NCBI GenBank assembly: GCA_016081115.2
Contig: CM071930.1
Location: 40,151,335 to 40,215,334, forward strand
DNA from: Rehmannia glutinosa
Taxonomy: Eukaryota > Streptophyta > Magnoliopsida > Lamiales > Orobanchaceae
Length of the DNA: 64,000 nucleotides
Direction: 5' to 3'
The notes under the pieces were generated by a model, which worked only from the letters and a program-made list of their open reading frames with translations, was not told the origin of the DNA and made no database searches. A program made the position numbers and the translations under genes. Positions 43,021 to 54,287 of this stretch are shown piece after piece; the first letter of the stretch is position 1, and each line of letters begins with the position of its first letter.

Positions 43021-45851
43021 ATGTCTTCTTTTGAGGATAGTAGAGTCGTAGTTATAGTGTTGAGGTTGAAATCGAAGACCCTCCCTCTCGAACCTTCCTT
43101 TCTTTCTCACCAAAGACGGCCATCACCGCCTCGTAGTCCGAGCGTTATTCGGATATCTTCTCCGGATTCTCCACGGCGGAACGTCTTTGGGGCGGACTCA
43201 TACTATCTTCAATCCGACACGGTGACCATCTTTAGGGGGAGGCGGTGTATCAACCCGGGACCGGTACAAGCAAGTTCCGAGCGAAGACTCGCAAAGCGTT
43301 GATTCTAGACAGTACCAGCAAGAAGAAGAAGACATGAACCCATCGGAGCCGGAGCGTGACAACGTAGAGCGAGTAGATGAACCATCCGGCGATTCGAGGC
43401 CGGAGAGGCCGCTAGTGCCTATAGGCCACCGTAATGGCGACGGCCGGCCCCCGGAGGAGGCCCTCGTCTCGTGTCGAGCCGGTGGACGCCGAGTGATATA
43501 AGCGATATCCCGAGCATCTTGATGCTCGAGAGATGGGAGAGCTCGGCCAAGGTATCGTATTCCAAGTGGTATCCATTTAAAGGCACGGATGGCACGAGGT
43601 CCCCAAGATCCGCCGCGGGTTGCGTGGGTATACATACCGACCTTCTATTCGGCTGCGGTTTCATTAAGGTTTTTCTCACGCGGTGGCTTTGCAAGTGGGG
43701 TATACATCCAACCCAAGTGCATCCCATTACGTGGGGTAGGATTATTGGCCTCGTGGTGATGTTCCACCAGAGAAGTACCCCCCTAAGTTCAAAGAGATGA
43801 ATGAACTCTTCGCCTGGCGAGCGACTCCTTCATCAAAAGGTCGACCATCCGGATGGTATTATGTACAAACCCGATTGGGGTATCAGGATAGTTTAGTGGA
43901 AGGTCTTCCTTCATCGTTGAAAGACTGGAAAGAAAAATGGCCGGGCAGGTGGCGAGTGGCAATCTCGCGTGGAGAACGAAGGAAGGGAGATCCGCCCTTT
44001 ATCCTCCTTCGATTTTGTTTTTTGGTTATAGTAAGTCTTGTCTTTTTCCTTTCTCTCGCTTTTTTTTGCCATTTCGTTTCTTTTTGTGTGACTTGTGTCT
44101 TTTTACCTTTGTAGAGAACAGGGCATCAAAGGGGGCTCTCGCCCACTTTTATTCGAAGGGCCGGAGAACATCCAGGCCCGGGAATCATGGACGAGCGGAT
44201 TGAGAGGTTGGCTGAGAGCCAACAGCGCTTATGGTAGTTTGAGGCCCGCTCTACCCGCCGACCCGAAGCCGAGGGGTGGCTCGAGACGAGGCGGCCGTGC
44301 GGGATGTGGAGGTCGAGAGAGGGCCTCAGAATCCTCTCGTTAATGAAGAAGCGGCCCCATTCTCCGGGGGGCGGGCGAGAACTAAGCGAGCCACACCGCC
44401 TCCCGTGACTAGTCCCATGGAAGACGGCCCCATTCTCCGTGGGGCGGCCGGCGAGAATCGAGCGAGCTGCGCCGCCTCCCGTGACTAGTCCCCGTGGGTA
44501 GATCATCCGCGCCGTAGGCGAACCACGTTGCACCGGAGCCGCCGAGTGCGATCGTCGTTCGAGGTAAACACTTTGTATTTTTACATTTCCTTTTGAATTG
44601 TCTTTTTGTTTTCTTTTGATCTTTCTTCTAATTGGTGGTCGCTTTATGCGGGCGTGGCTTGGATTTGCGTGCACGTCTTCGCAGCAAAGATGTGAGGAAC
44701 ACAAGACGGCAAGCTCGGGTGGCTGCCGATCAACTGCGGATGTGGAGGCGGCTCGGAGAGAAGATATCCGGGCGTGGTAAACGTCCTGGCGATGGAGTGC
44801 CGAGGCGGCGCGACCTCCTCTTCAAAGGAGAAGAGGAGGAATTGTGATGGAGGAGCTCGATCGATCGGCCGAAAGGGTTGGTCGGCGGCACCGAACATCC
44901 CGAAGCGACCCCAGAAAAGGAAGGTCCGCGAACTTTCTCGGATGACCCTCGGGGGAAGGTCATTTCATTCCTCCAAACCAAGCAAGAGATGAATATTGCG
45001 AGGGAATGGTTGGACTACGCCTCGGTGGTTTGTGGAATTCGTTCGATGTGCCACGCCGAGCGGAGGAGCAATCAAGGGTCTTAGGAGCAGGTCGGGCCGC
45101 AATGATCCCGGCCCGTGCCTGGACAAAAGGCATCGAGCAGTGCTCGAGAGACTAGCTTGAAGAACAGATTCGATATGCCATGGCCATGTCCGGGCGGATG
45201 ATTGGGCTCTTATGGCATGCGGTTGGGGGACTCGCGAGCTAGAGAAAAAATATGCCGACCGGAAAGACGCAGCACGGGGATCTGCAGGAAGCCTATGCTA
45301 CCCTTCAAGGGGTACAAGAATCTCTTAAGACTCAAGCGGATGAGGCCACAGCTCAGGCCAATTCTGAGAGAGAGGCTACTGCGAGGGCCGAGGCAGAGCG
45401 AGATCGGGCCCGCAAGGTGAAGAAGAGCTCGGGGTTAAGGTCACCGAGCCGAACGTCTTTGCCGCCATCGCCTTCCGGGCCGAGGAAATGGAGAGGCGTC
45501 TATCCGATGTACGCAGGAGGCTGAAGAAGCCGCCCGCCGGCAAACTGAGGAAGTTCGTAGAGAGGCCATTAAAGCTTACAAAAACTCCGAGGAGTATGCA
45601 TTCATGTTAACTGTGGCCATGCGACCAGCCTCCAAGAAATTCTTGATTTACTTAAGGCGGGCGTCTTGTTGCTCACTTGAGGAAGACTGGCCCTCCCGGA
45701 GGTCGATCTCGATACCCTTCGGCCGAAATTTGCCGAGGCTTCTAATGCGCAGGCTCTCCTCCTCCGGACGTGGAAGAAGTTGGTTCCGGTGGTGCCGTCG
45801 AAATTCCGCCGCTCGTTCTTGATGCTTTTATATGTACCCCTAGGTAGGTAA
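43021..45851 (+). pseudogene. T1 antisense gene: putative gypsy-type transposon domain protein with coiled coil, introns, broken frames
   Basis: It starts at ATG 43021 (MSSFEDSRVVV) behind its own TATA box. A globular domain at 43505-43980 reads MLERWESSAKVSYSKWYPFK, CVGIHTDLLF, WGIHPTQVHPITWGRIIGLV, SGWYYVQTRLGY and LVEGLPSSLKDWKEKW. I think this is the plant 'putative gypsy type transposon' domain (PF04195-like), whose function is unknown. A T-rich 84-bp intron (GT 44031, AG 44114) interrupts it; a second donor is at 44564. A coiled coil rich in Glu, Ala and Arg lies at 45250-45420. It ends LRTWKKLVPVVPSKFRRS before TAA at 45849-45851. At least five frame breaks are present. Confidence 0.6.
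44353..44492 (+). repeat. Two-copy 73-bp tandem repeat in the antisense unit
   Basis: GGCCCCATTCTCCG...CCTCCCGTGACTAGTCCC starts at 44353 and again at 44426. On the plus strand it doubles a Pro/Gly/Arg-rich piece of the putative protein. Confidence 0.8.
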
Positions 45852-46149
45852 TTTGGCTTCGTGCCTCGAGATGTAACTCGGCCCGCCTCCTTATGTAATT
45901 ATTTTTGAAGTAGAAATGAATTGTTATTTTCCTTTCTGTGTATGTATTTCAAGCTTTTTGTGGATGCTCGCTCTTTCCTTTTTGTAAGATTGTTGCCTGT
46001 CTTCTTTTTTCCTCTTATTTTCCCAAGCACGGGCTCGGTTTTGATTTCCGAGTGAGGGGTCTCGCCGCCTTAATCGATTCTTGCACTCAGGGATATAAAC
46101 CCGTCCTTTATTTTGTTTCTGAAATTTTGTTTATGAACCGAGTCTTTAT

Positions 46150-46612
46150 TGCGCTCGGCGCATAACTGAGTCCTTATTTTGTACTTGGTACGTGGCCAAG
46201 TCTTCACTTTATGCTTGGCGCATAACCAAGTCTTTATTTCGGTGCTCGGTGCGTAACCAAGTCTTGATTTTGGTGCTTGGTGCGCAACCAAGTCTTTATT
46301 TTGGTGCTCGGTGCATAACCAAGTCTTTATTTTGGTGCTCGGTGCGTAACCAAGTCTTGATTTTGATGCTTGGTGCGTAACCAAGTCTTTGTTTTGGTGC
46401 TCGGTGCGTAACCAAGTCTTGATTTTGGTGCTTGGTGCGTAACCAAGTCTTTATTTTGTGCTCGGTGCGTAACCAAGTCTTGATTTTGTGCTCGGTGCGT
46501 AACCGAGTCTTTATTTTGTACTCGGTGCGTAGCCGAGTCTTGATTTTGTGCTCGGTGCGTAACCGAGTCTTGATTTTGTGCTCGGTGCGTAGCCGAGTCT
46601 TGATATTGTGGT
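46150..46612. repeat. Tandem array of about 15 units of 30-31 bp in the T1 3' region
   Basis: Unit AAGTCTTTATTTTGGTGCTC plus GGTGCGTAACC. Units are 31 bp in the left two thirds and 30 bp (one G lost) in the right third, from about 46440. It lies between the ends of pol and the antisense gene. Confidence 0.9.
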
Positions 46613-46705
46613 GAGTAAAAACTTCGTTTTCCTTTAAAGAGCTCACGAAATACCAGATGAAGGGATAATTCTTTGGAATCCTATCTGGATCGTAGATCGA
46701 GATCT

Positions 46706-47900
46706 TTATTGATAATACCGCTTCAGGTATGCTACATTCCATGGATGCGTAAATTTTTCTCCACTCAAATATTCTAACTGGTATGCCCCACCGGATAAGA
46801 CGTGGCTGATCCGAAACGGGCCCTCCCAGGTTGGCTTCAATGGGCTCGGTTGAATGCCCGTTATCTTTTTCAATACAAGATCGCCGACCCGAAATCTTCT
46901 TTCTTTTACTTTCGAATTGTAGTACCTTTCGCTCCTTTGTTTATACACTGCATTTTTCATCTCAAGATCGCACTTTTTTTCTTCGAAAGGAGTCTAATTC
47001 GGCTCGGAGCGCGGCTCTCATTACGATCTTCTTCAAAATTTGCATTCTGAAGGTAGGGGCTCCAATCTCGACGGGAATCACCGCCTCGACTCCATAAGCT
47101 AAAGAAAAAGGTGTTTCTCCGTGGTCGCTCGATGTGTCGTTCAGTATGACCATAGTACGCAGGTAGTTCCTCCGCCAATTGCCTTTAGACTCCTCCAATC
47201 TCGCCTGTGGGGGTATACTTGAGTATTTTATTAACGGCCTCAACTTGTCCGTTCGATTGGGGTGGTATGGAGTTGAGAAATGGTTTTTATGCGGAAACCT
47301 TCACAAAATTTCGGAACCTTCGGTTGTCGAATCTGTTTCCCATTATCGTAACAATCGAATGTGGTATCCCAAATCTACTGAGATGATAGATTTCCATAAA
47401 AAGCTCACAACCTTTTCTTCATCTATTTTTGCGGAGGCTCCACTCGGCCCATTTTGTGAAATAATCCACCGCCACAATGGCATACTTGACGCCTTTGCCA
47501 ACGGGTAATGGTCCGATGAGGTCCATTTCCCATTTGGCAAACGCCATGGGCTAAATACGGAAGCAAGTCGCATTCAGGATGATATCGACTGTGGTGCAAA
47601 TCTACGCACCTCTCACATCTTTTGACGAGGTCGGTTGCATCCTTTCTCGGGATGGCGGTAGTATCCTTGCCGTATTAATTTATAGGCCAACGTTTGGCCC
47701 CCAGGCGTGGTTGCCGATATTCCCTCATGAACCTCTTGAAGTGCATAATGCATCTGTCTCGGAAAGCGTAGAAGTGGGATGGAGTACCTCGTTTGTAGAG
47801 GATGCCGTCTACTAGTGTAAACCGAGCCGCTTGAGTTCGTAGTGTTCGGCTTGACTTTGTTTTCGAGTTGAACTCCTTTCTCTAAATATTGGATGATTGG
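46706..47900 (-). pseudogene. int: T1 integrase
   Basis: Reading leftwards, the zinc-binding region is degenerate (about 47700-47600). Core fragments at 47570-47250 give pieces such as GLPFGKWTSSDHYPL in shifted frames and the Gln-Val-Glu-Ala-Val-Asn segment that holds the catalytic Glu. 47180-47050 reads ETPFSLAYGVEAVIPVEIG, typical of the Tat clade. The final 84 codons (46960-46706) are open: RRFRVGDLVLKKITG, then PTWEGPFRISHVLSGGAYQL and HPWNVAYLKRYY. No chromodomain, as expected for Tat. Confidence 0.82.
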
Positions 47901-48515
47901 GGTCATCCAAGTACATTCGGCGGTTTCGGTTGTATATATTTTCTTTGCACCAAGTGAATGGCGGCAGTTGTTGTGTGATGACATTGTGATGACATCGCCT
48001 CCCTGGATCGAGCCGAGCCGAGCTAAGGCATCCGCTTGCATGTTCTCATTTCGGGGCACATGTAAGATTTTTGTCTTAAAGTGTGATAATCTTTTCTTGA
48101 CCAAATCCAAATATTGTGCAATTTTTTGCTCTTTTCGCTTCGACTCGCCGTTGATTTGATGAACGACCAACCGAGAGTCACCGTGAACCAATAGTTGTTT
48201 TAGGCCCATAGAGGTTGTCATATCTAAACTGCTAGAGCGCCTCATATTCGGCCGTTGTTCGTTGCGGGGAATCGAAATCGTACGGCCGAGCGATAGCATT
48301 TTCATTTGGATCGATTATCACGATTCCGCCGCTCCGCCTGCGGCAGGAAGAAGAGCGTCGACAAATAATTTCCATTCTTGGTCTTCCTTGACCTCCAATT
48401 GTATGGAAGACGTGAATTCGGCCACAAAATCGGCTAAAGCCTCGCCTTTTATTGCAAAAGACGTGGTTCGTGTATATAATGTCAAATCGCTAAGTTCGAT
48501 GACCCACTTAATCAT
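47901..48515 (-). pseudogene. T1 RNase H
   Basis: It reads WKLFVDALLPAAGG with the leading Asp, then in a second frame LLVHGDSRLVVHQINGE (Asp) and KILHVPRNENMQADALARL, whose final Asp is part of the active site. It is of the second RNase H type used by Tat elements. One frame change lies near 48305. Confidence 0.8.
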
Positions 48516-48585
48516 CCGACCGGAAGTATCGGTCGGTGTAACACTTGTTTCAACGGATAGTTCGTCAATACTATAATCTTGTGTT

Positions 48586-50104
48586 CTAAGAAATATGGAC
48601 GGAGTTTCCGTGTCGTGTAATTAATGAATAAGCCACTTTTCCATTGGTGGGTACCGGGAGCTCGGCATCATGTAACGCTTTGGTGTAATAGATGGATGTT
48701 GAATAGAGCCATCTAGCCCGATTAACACCGTGCGATGGCGTATTCGGATACCGCCAAGTACAAATACAAGTCCTCTCCTTGGGTCGGTTTTTGTAATATA
48801 GGGATTGAAGATAGATGTTGTTTGAGGATTCAAAGGCAATCTGTGCTTGCTCGGTCCACTCGAAATTTTTGCTTTTCTTTATAATTTCAAAGAAAGGTTT
48901 GCACTTGTCTCGTGGACCGAGAAACAAATCGGTTAAGGGCGCCAATCGGCTGTTAGGCTTTTGTACCTTTTTACGAGTTTGGGGATTCTAGGTCGGTGAT
49001 GGCTTTTATTTTATGCAGGTTAGCTTCGATTCCCCTTTGGCTGACCATATACCCTAAAAATTTACCCGAACCGACCCCAAATGTGCACTTTCTCGGGTTT
49101 AACATCATCTTGTACTCTCTCAAAACAAAGCAAACATTTTATTAAGATCGTTTAGATGATCGGACATGTACGATGATTTTACTAGCATGTCATCCACATA
49201 GACTTCCATAGTGTGACCTATCATTTTCTCAAACATCTTATTTACTAACCTTTGATAGGTCGCACAAAGATTCTTCAATCCGAAAGGCATCATCTTTTAG
49301 AATGATGAATTCCCTTGAGCGAGAGAAAAATGAGGTATTTTCTTCATCTTCGGGTGCATCCGTATTTGGTTGTAACCCGAGTATGCATCCATGAAGCTCA
49401 TCGGCTCGTGTCTGCCGTGGCATCTACCATGTAATCGATATTTGGCAATGGATAAGCTGTCCTTAGGACATGCTTTGTTGAGGTCGGTAAAATCCACGCA
49501 CAGCGCCACCGTTGCTTTTCTTTACCAAAACAGATTGGCGACCCATCGAGGATAGAGGGCTTCCGGATGAACCGATTGTCTAGTAGTTTGTTAACCTCGA
49601 TTTAGTCTTTGCCTGTCTATCGGGGCCGGAGTTTACGCCTTTTCGGATGATCAGGCGGAAGGTTAGATCAATATTGAGGCGGTGGCACGCATACTTGGGG
49701 TCAATTCCGGGCATGTCTGCATGAGTCCATGCGAAGACGTCGAGATTATTTCCCAAAAACTCGACCAACTCGCTTCGATATGGTTCTGGAAGATCATGAC
49801 CAATACGTAGTTGGCGCCCCTCGCTTGGCCTACCGACATTGATTGTATCAACCTGTTCTACTGGTTCCGCTCGTTTTCTTTTCTTGCTTTGCCCCTCCTT
49901 GATTTGCAGGGGCAATTCGTCTTCAGCGGCCGGCTCGGTTTCGATTGCCGGCTCGTCCTCTTCCATCATTGGCTCCTTCCCAGGCCGACGACTTGGATTA
50001 TCCTCCTGAACGATCACCCCTTTCTGCTCGGACTCCTCTTCGGGCAAGGGATTATCTCGTGTGACTCCACTGGTTTGCCCTTGTTCTGCCACGTTAATCT
50101 CCAC
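48586..50104 (-). pseudogene. RT: T1 reverse transcriptase and preceding linker
   Basis: The acidic linker (50104-49830) leads to RSELVEFLGNNLDVFAWTHA and MPGIDPKYACHRLNI. Reverse transcriptase motifs follow in several frames: ALCVDFTDLNKACPKDS (about 49500), MDAYSGYNQIRMHP (49390), MMPFGLKN and YQRLVNKMFEKMIGH. The catalytic Y-V-D-D-M is intact (49189-49200). The thumb and connection lie at 48945-48590 (GPRDKCKPFFEIIKKSKNFE). Confidence 0.88.
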
Positions 50105-50640
50105 GGTCGGAGTTTAAGAGAGCACTCTCGTGACTCCCTTTGATTCCCTTTATGTATAGCTTCGCCATCAGATGTTGGGAATTTTATACAAAAATGATAT
50201 ATTGAAACGGCTGCTTTTATATGATAAAGCAATGGCCTCCCAATGATGGCATTGTACTCCGAATCGGCATTGATTATTTTGAATGTTGTCATGATGATCC
50301 GTTTATGCAAACCTTGTCCCATTTGGATGGGCAAATCAACTTCTCCTCCGGGACTATCCTTCCTCCTCCAAACCCCGAGAATCTATCGTTACATGGACGG
50401 ATATAACTATCATCCACGTTTAATCTTGAAATGCTCGGACATAAATGACTGACGAATAGCTTCCGGTATCAATTAAAATTCGCGGAACTTGGAATACCCA
50501 AAATCGGTGCGTGTGATGACCGGAGGGTCGAGAATGAGGATGGACCACCTGGTCGGCATCCACATCCGAGAACGCAAAGTGGCGGTGGGTTGGCCTTCCT
50601 TGATTTCGCCACCCGGACTTGTCTTTCGGCATTGGTTGCT
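50105..50640 (-). pseudogene. pro: T1 protease
   Basis: Active site RILIDTGSYSSVIY (about 50475-50432) with intact D-T-G, then after a frame change INADSEYNAIIGRPLLYHIK and SIYHFCIKFPTSDG (50280-50160), the usual end of Tat-clade protease. Confidence 0.8.
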
Positions 50641-52331
50641 GCCCAATATCGGCTTTTTTTTTTTGTTGGAGCGTCTATCCTCCATTGTGTTGGTATTGAT
50701 CCGACCGACACTTGACATCATGAGGATTTCTCTCCCTGGTTTTTTTGGGCGGCGGCAGAGAGCTGGGTTGATCACGCGCTCCGGTTGACGCCTTGAGCGA
50801 TCTTGCGGTGGGGGTGGTAACTCATGAACGTATCTTTTAAGGACGCCCGCCGAACAACCCGCATAATTTCCCTAATTAGATCTCGGCACTCGTCGATGAT
50901 CGTGGCCTATCGATTTGTGATAGGCGCAGAATCGACGCGAATCTAATTTTGATGGCTCAATTTTCGAGGCCGAGCGGGAGGCAACAAATTCGGACCCTGA
51001 CTTCACTCCATATGGCCGACGGAGTGTAGGTCAAAATACTCCTTAGCGCGGCGACTTGGCTCTCGCCTCTTGGCGAGATCTAAATTCGGTGGTCGGGTTT
51101 TCCGAGAATGGCGGAAACCCGACCCCGCCCAATGCCATCGGTTCTTTCCTTCCGTCCTTTCTTACGTTCCTTGTCGGTGTTGGGCGGTTACTTGCCATGG
51201 CTTCTTCCGCACAAATATGGCGTCGCAGCGGATTAGAAATTCTTGATACGAGGTCGCCCCGATTCGTGGATAGAGTAATTGAACCAAGTCTCGGGGCTAG
51301 TCCGGCCCATGGTGCGATCAAAATGGCGTCATCGGACACCGGTTCCATCTCTCGAACTTGTTTATTAAACCGAGAAATATAACTCTTGGGGCTCGTCTTT
51401 CCCTTGTTTGATATTTACGAGGAGTCTTTAGGCGCGGCTCGGACTTTGGACGTTAAGAAATGTGTCGTAAAGGCGGAGGCTAGATCCCCCATGCTTGAAT
51501 GGATCCTGCGGCAGGTCCTAAACCAACGGTGGGCTCGGTCGCCCAAAGTCGGGGAAGGCCTGCGAGAGGATGGCATCGCTTGGATGTATAGTTCCATCCA
51601 TGCTAAGACTTGTGAACATGAGTGGTCGGGTCGGTTTCCCATTATAGAGGCCGACCGGGGATTTTCAACTTTGGCGGTAACGGGATCGCAGGATTCCAGG
51701 AGAAAATGGCGGACGGAACAGTTGGCGGCTCCATACTTGGGGCGGTCTTCGAGCTGTTCGCCATCCGGACGCCTTCCATTCGTTCGCACGACGCAGCGTG
51801 GCGGTGTATTTCTACATCCCGTTCGCCATAAGCTAGGGCCTTGGACCGATCGACCCTGAGTTGTTCCCCGCTCATCCAGGAAACCTCCGAGCCGGGAACT
51901 TATCGATCAGCCGGGCGAAAGGGATCAACTCGATCGTCCGCGAACATCGAGTGGGCACGACGATGTCGTGTTTGCTCGAAATGACTTCGCTTATACGACT
52001 TTGCTCCTCCTCATTTTCTCTTTGCCGCTTCTGTCATGACGGACATGTTGTTCATTACCCGAATCGGCTTCTTGGAAGCTTCGTGGCGAGGAAATCCGGG
52101 AATTTGAGGATTAACGTTGACATTTAGTTGTGGGTTGAGTGGGTTAGTATTTGCAAGGAGTGGAGGAGGTGCTTGAGAGTTCGTGGTGGCGAGAGTTTGC
52201 GATATAAGTTGGTTCATTTGTTGTACAAAGGTTGGGTTGGCGATTAAGCGGCGAAAGGGAATAAAGTAGTACTCCTGCTTAGTTTGGAGCATATTGTGGC
52301 CATTCGTAGTTTGGCCAGGTTGGTTGTTCAA
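50641..52331 (-). pseudogene. gag: T1 gag
   Basis: An Asn/Pro-rich start (MNNQPGQTTNGHNM at 52331) is followed by the capsid core in shifted frames: LGDRAHRWFRTCRRIHSSMG and LASAFTTHFLTSKVR (51560-51440), then REMEPVSDDAILIAPWAGL (about 51350). Near 50960-50900 a knuckle-like FCAYHKSIGHD is visible. Frame changes are frequent and no single frame covers the protein. Confidence 0.78.
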
Positions 52332-52466
52332 ATGTTGCTCTTGATTAAACGGGCATTTTCGATAGTTGACTCATTTTCTTCCCTTATCAAAAGGTTCGAG
52401 ATCAAATTTTCCTGGTTTTTGTTTCACTTGCTTTTTTGACTGGAACTCGGACTGGACCAATACGGG

Positions 52467-52484
52467 CCCCTCCTTCTAGCGCCA
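52467..52484 (-). other. T1 primer binding site (candidate)
   Basis: Minus strand TGGCGCTAGAAGGAGGGG, three bases inside the 5' LTR. It starts TGG as required for pairing with a tRNA CCA end; I do not assign the tRNA. Confidence 0.7.
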
Positions 52485-52487
52485 ATT

Positions 52488-53108
52488 TGTTGACGTGCGT
52501 TTTGGTCAACAAGTAGAAATATGTAAAAGATTTAACACGTGGAAATGAAAACGTGCGTAACGTATATTTATTTACGGCTAATTATGCCTTTTTGTATTTT
52601 CTTGTAGGAATATTGGGGTCGGTCTTTTTTAGTTAGTTTTTACTATCTCCCCTTTTCTTTCCTCCTTTCGGACTTTTTATACCCTTTGAGTAAGTGGGTT
52701 TACAATAGTCATCTTTGCACTAACTATTCATTAATTAATAAAATAGTTAAAAAACGACACATGTCCCTCTATAGTTGTGCATGTCACCAAAATTTGACAC
52801 TTGTCGACTTTCTCTCCATAATTCTCGCATACGCGATTCTCGATACCAATAAAGTGTCAAGCATGGGCATGTGTTTATTTTTACGAAGTCGCATCGCGCG
52901 TGCGTTTCATTTGAAACTTGGGCTCGGGGCTCGGGGCTCGGCCGCGCAGCGTTGCGGTTGGGCTCGTAGCCGTTGGGCTCGTGTAGCGGCGAGCTAATTC
53001 GTGGACGTGTTGTCGTACATCTTTGTTTGACGTCACCCGTAGGTCATCTATTCGAATATGTGTCGGGGATCGATGGCGTGGATTAATTTCTCACACCACG
53101 TATCATCA
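52488..53108 (-). repeat. T1 5' LTR, 621 bp
   Basis: Minus-strand TATA box (GGTATAAAAAG) at about 52674-52684. A GGGCTCG motif is multiplied near 52920-52985 compared with the 3' copy. Confidence 0.9.
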
Positions 53109-53113
53109 CAAGT

Positions 53114-53549
53114 TAAATTAACAAAACTGGCAAAAGAAAAAATCTTGCAAGAAAAACAAGAACAACTCAATTCCCACTAAGAGAACAACCCATTTGCATA
53201 CTGATCACGAAAAGAAAAGGAAGAGAAAAAGGAAACCTGTAAAAGAAAGGAAAAGGACAATAAAACAAACAAAACCTGTCTTAGCAAGTTCAGCAGAGAA
53301 ATAGTAACTTCAGCCACCAAAGCCCACCATTTAAAACACCGATCTTTTTATATAGAAAGATAATTATAGATTGACAAAAAATGGAGGAATATACAAAATA
53401 TTATATCAGTGGGAAAGCCAAGACTTCAGAGTGGGGGGTGAAAGGGCATGGAATTCCTTACTTGTGCAGAATAACTAAGCAAAGGTTGTAAATAATTTGC
53501 AAAAGGAAGACTGAAACGCGCTGACCCATAAAGAGATTTTAGACCAGAA
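53114..53549. other. Flank between T1 and the MITE, no gene seen
   Basis: Purine-rich, with many AAAGGAAA-like runs. It was contiguous with 41919 before T1 arrived and may be the old 5' flank of the CNGC copy. Confidence 0.45.
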
Positions 53550-53558
53550 AAAGAAAAA

Positions 53559-53957
53559 GGGGAGCGCTATTTAATTACACCCCTTATTCCTCTAAATACA
53601 CCCCTCTATTTAATTAAATAATTTCCATTAGTTTAAAAGTCTTAAACACCATTAATACCCCTTAATACCCCACCAAACTTCTAAATACATCCTTCTTTCT
53701 CAAAAGAGAGAAGGGTTGTGATTCTGTATTTGTCATCGGCGTTGATATCAGACGGTGACGGCGCGCCGACAGTCTTGACTACAGAGACAATAAAAAATTG
53801 TTGGTTGCAGAAAAGAAAAAAAAATGTTGGTTGCAGAAAAGAAATGAAAGAGCAACAGTTGCTTTTTGGAAGGCCATGTAATTCTATTTTTCTAATGCAA
53901 AGAACAGAGACAAAATTGAAGGAGCAGGTTTCTAATCTCTCTGTCCCAATAAACCAC

Positions 53958-54004
<47 letters not shown>

Positions 54005-54278
54005 CTAAAAAAATCACAAATATGCTTCTTCAAAATATGGGGTTGCCATAAAATTCAAATTTGAGTGGTGTGAAAAACCATATATTCTTCACCGCCATTT
54101 ATGCTTTTTACACTAAATCTGAGTTTAACCCCTCAAGTAAATTAGTACTGTGAATTGGGGTGTATATAGAGATTTGATGGGTAAAATAGGTATTATAGGA
54201 TTTTAATTTTTGATGAAAATTATATAATTAAATATAGGGATGTATTTAGAGGAATTGGGGGTATAAATAGCGCTCCCC
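53559..54278. mobile_element. MULE-like MITE, 720 bp
   Basis: The 9-bp target duplication AAAGAAAAA (53550-53558 and 54279-54287) is perfect. Terminal inverted repeats of about 50 bp begin GGGGAGCGCTATTTA and share TTCCTCTAAATACA. The 9-bp duplication and long inverted repeats fit Mutator-like elements. No transposase frame. Confidence 0.88.
53962..54002. repeat. (CT)n microsatellite inside the MITE
   Basis: About 20 CT units without interruption. Confidence 0.92.
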
Positions 54279-54287
54279 AAAGAAAAA

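Larger units (their letters stand above)
41920..53108 (-). mobile_element. T1: Tat-type Ty3/gypsy retrotransposon with antisense gene unit
   Basis: CAAGT at 41915-41919 and 53109-53113 is a perfect target duplication around 607- and 621-bp LTRs that start TGATGATAC and end GTCAACA (minus strand). Order on the minus strand: 5' LTR, primer site, gag, protease, RT, RNase H, integrase (ending 46706), then 4.2 kb before the 3' LTR with a tandem array (about 46150-46612) and a plus-strand gene unit (42866-45851). A long 3' region with repeats and an opposite-strand frame is known from some Tat relatives such as Grande. Every coding segment is broken by frameshifts. Confidence 0.9.

Noticed and set aside
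44126..44704. Minus-strand open frame of 192 codons in T1
   Set aside because: Shadow of the GC-rich antisense gene, repeated because of the 73-bp duplication; it shows no Tat domain.
46150..46612. CRISPR-like array
   Set aside because: Units are contiguous 30-31 bp repeats with no unique spacers, in a plant retrotransposon.
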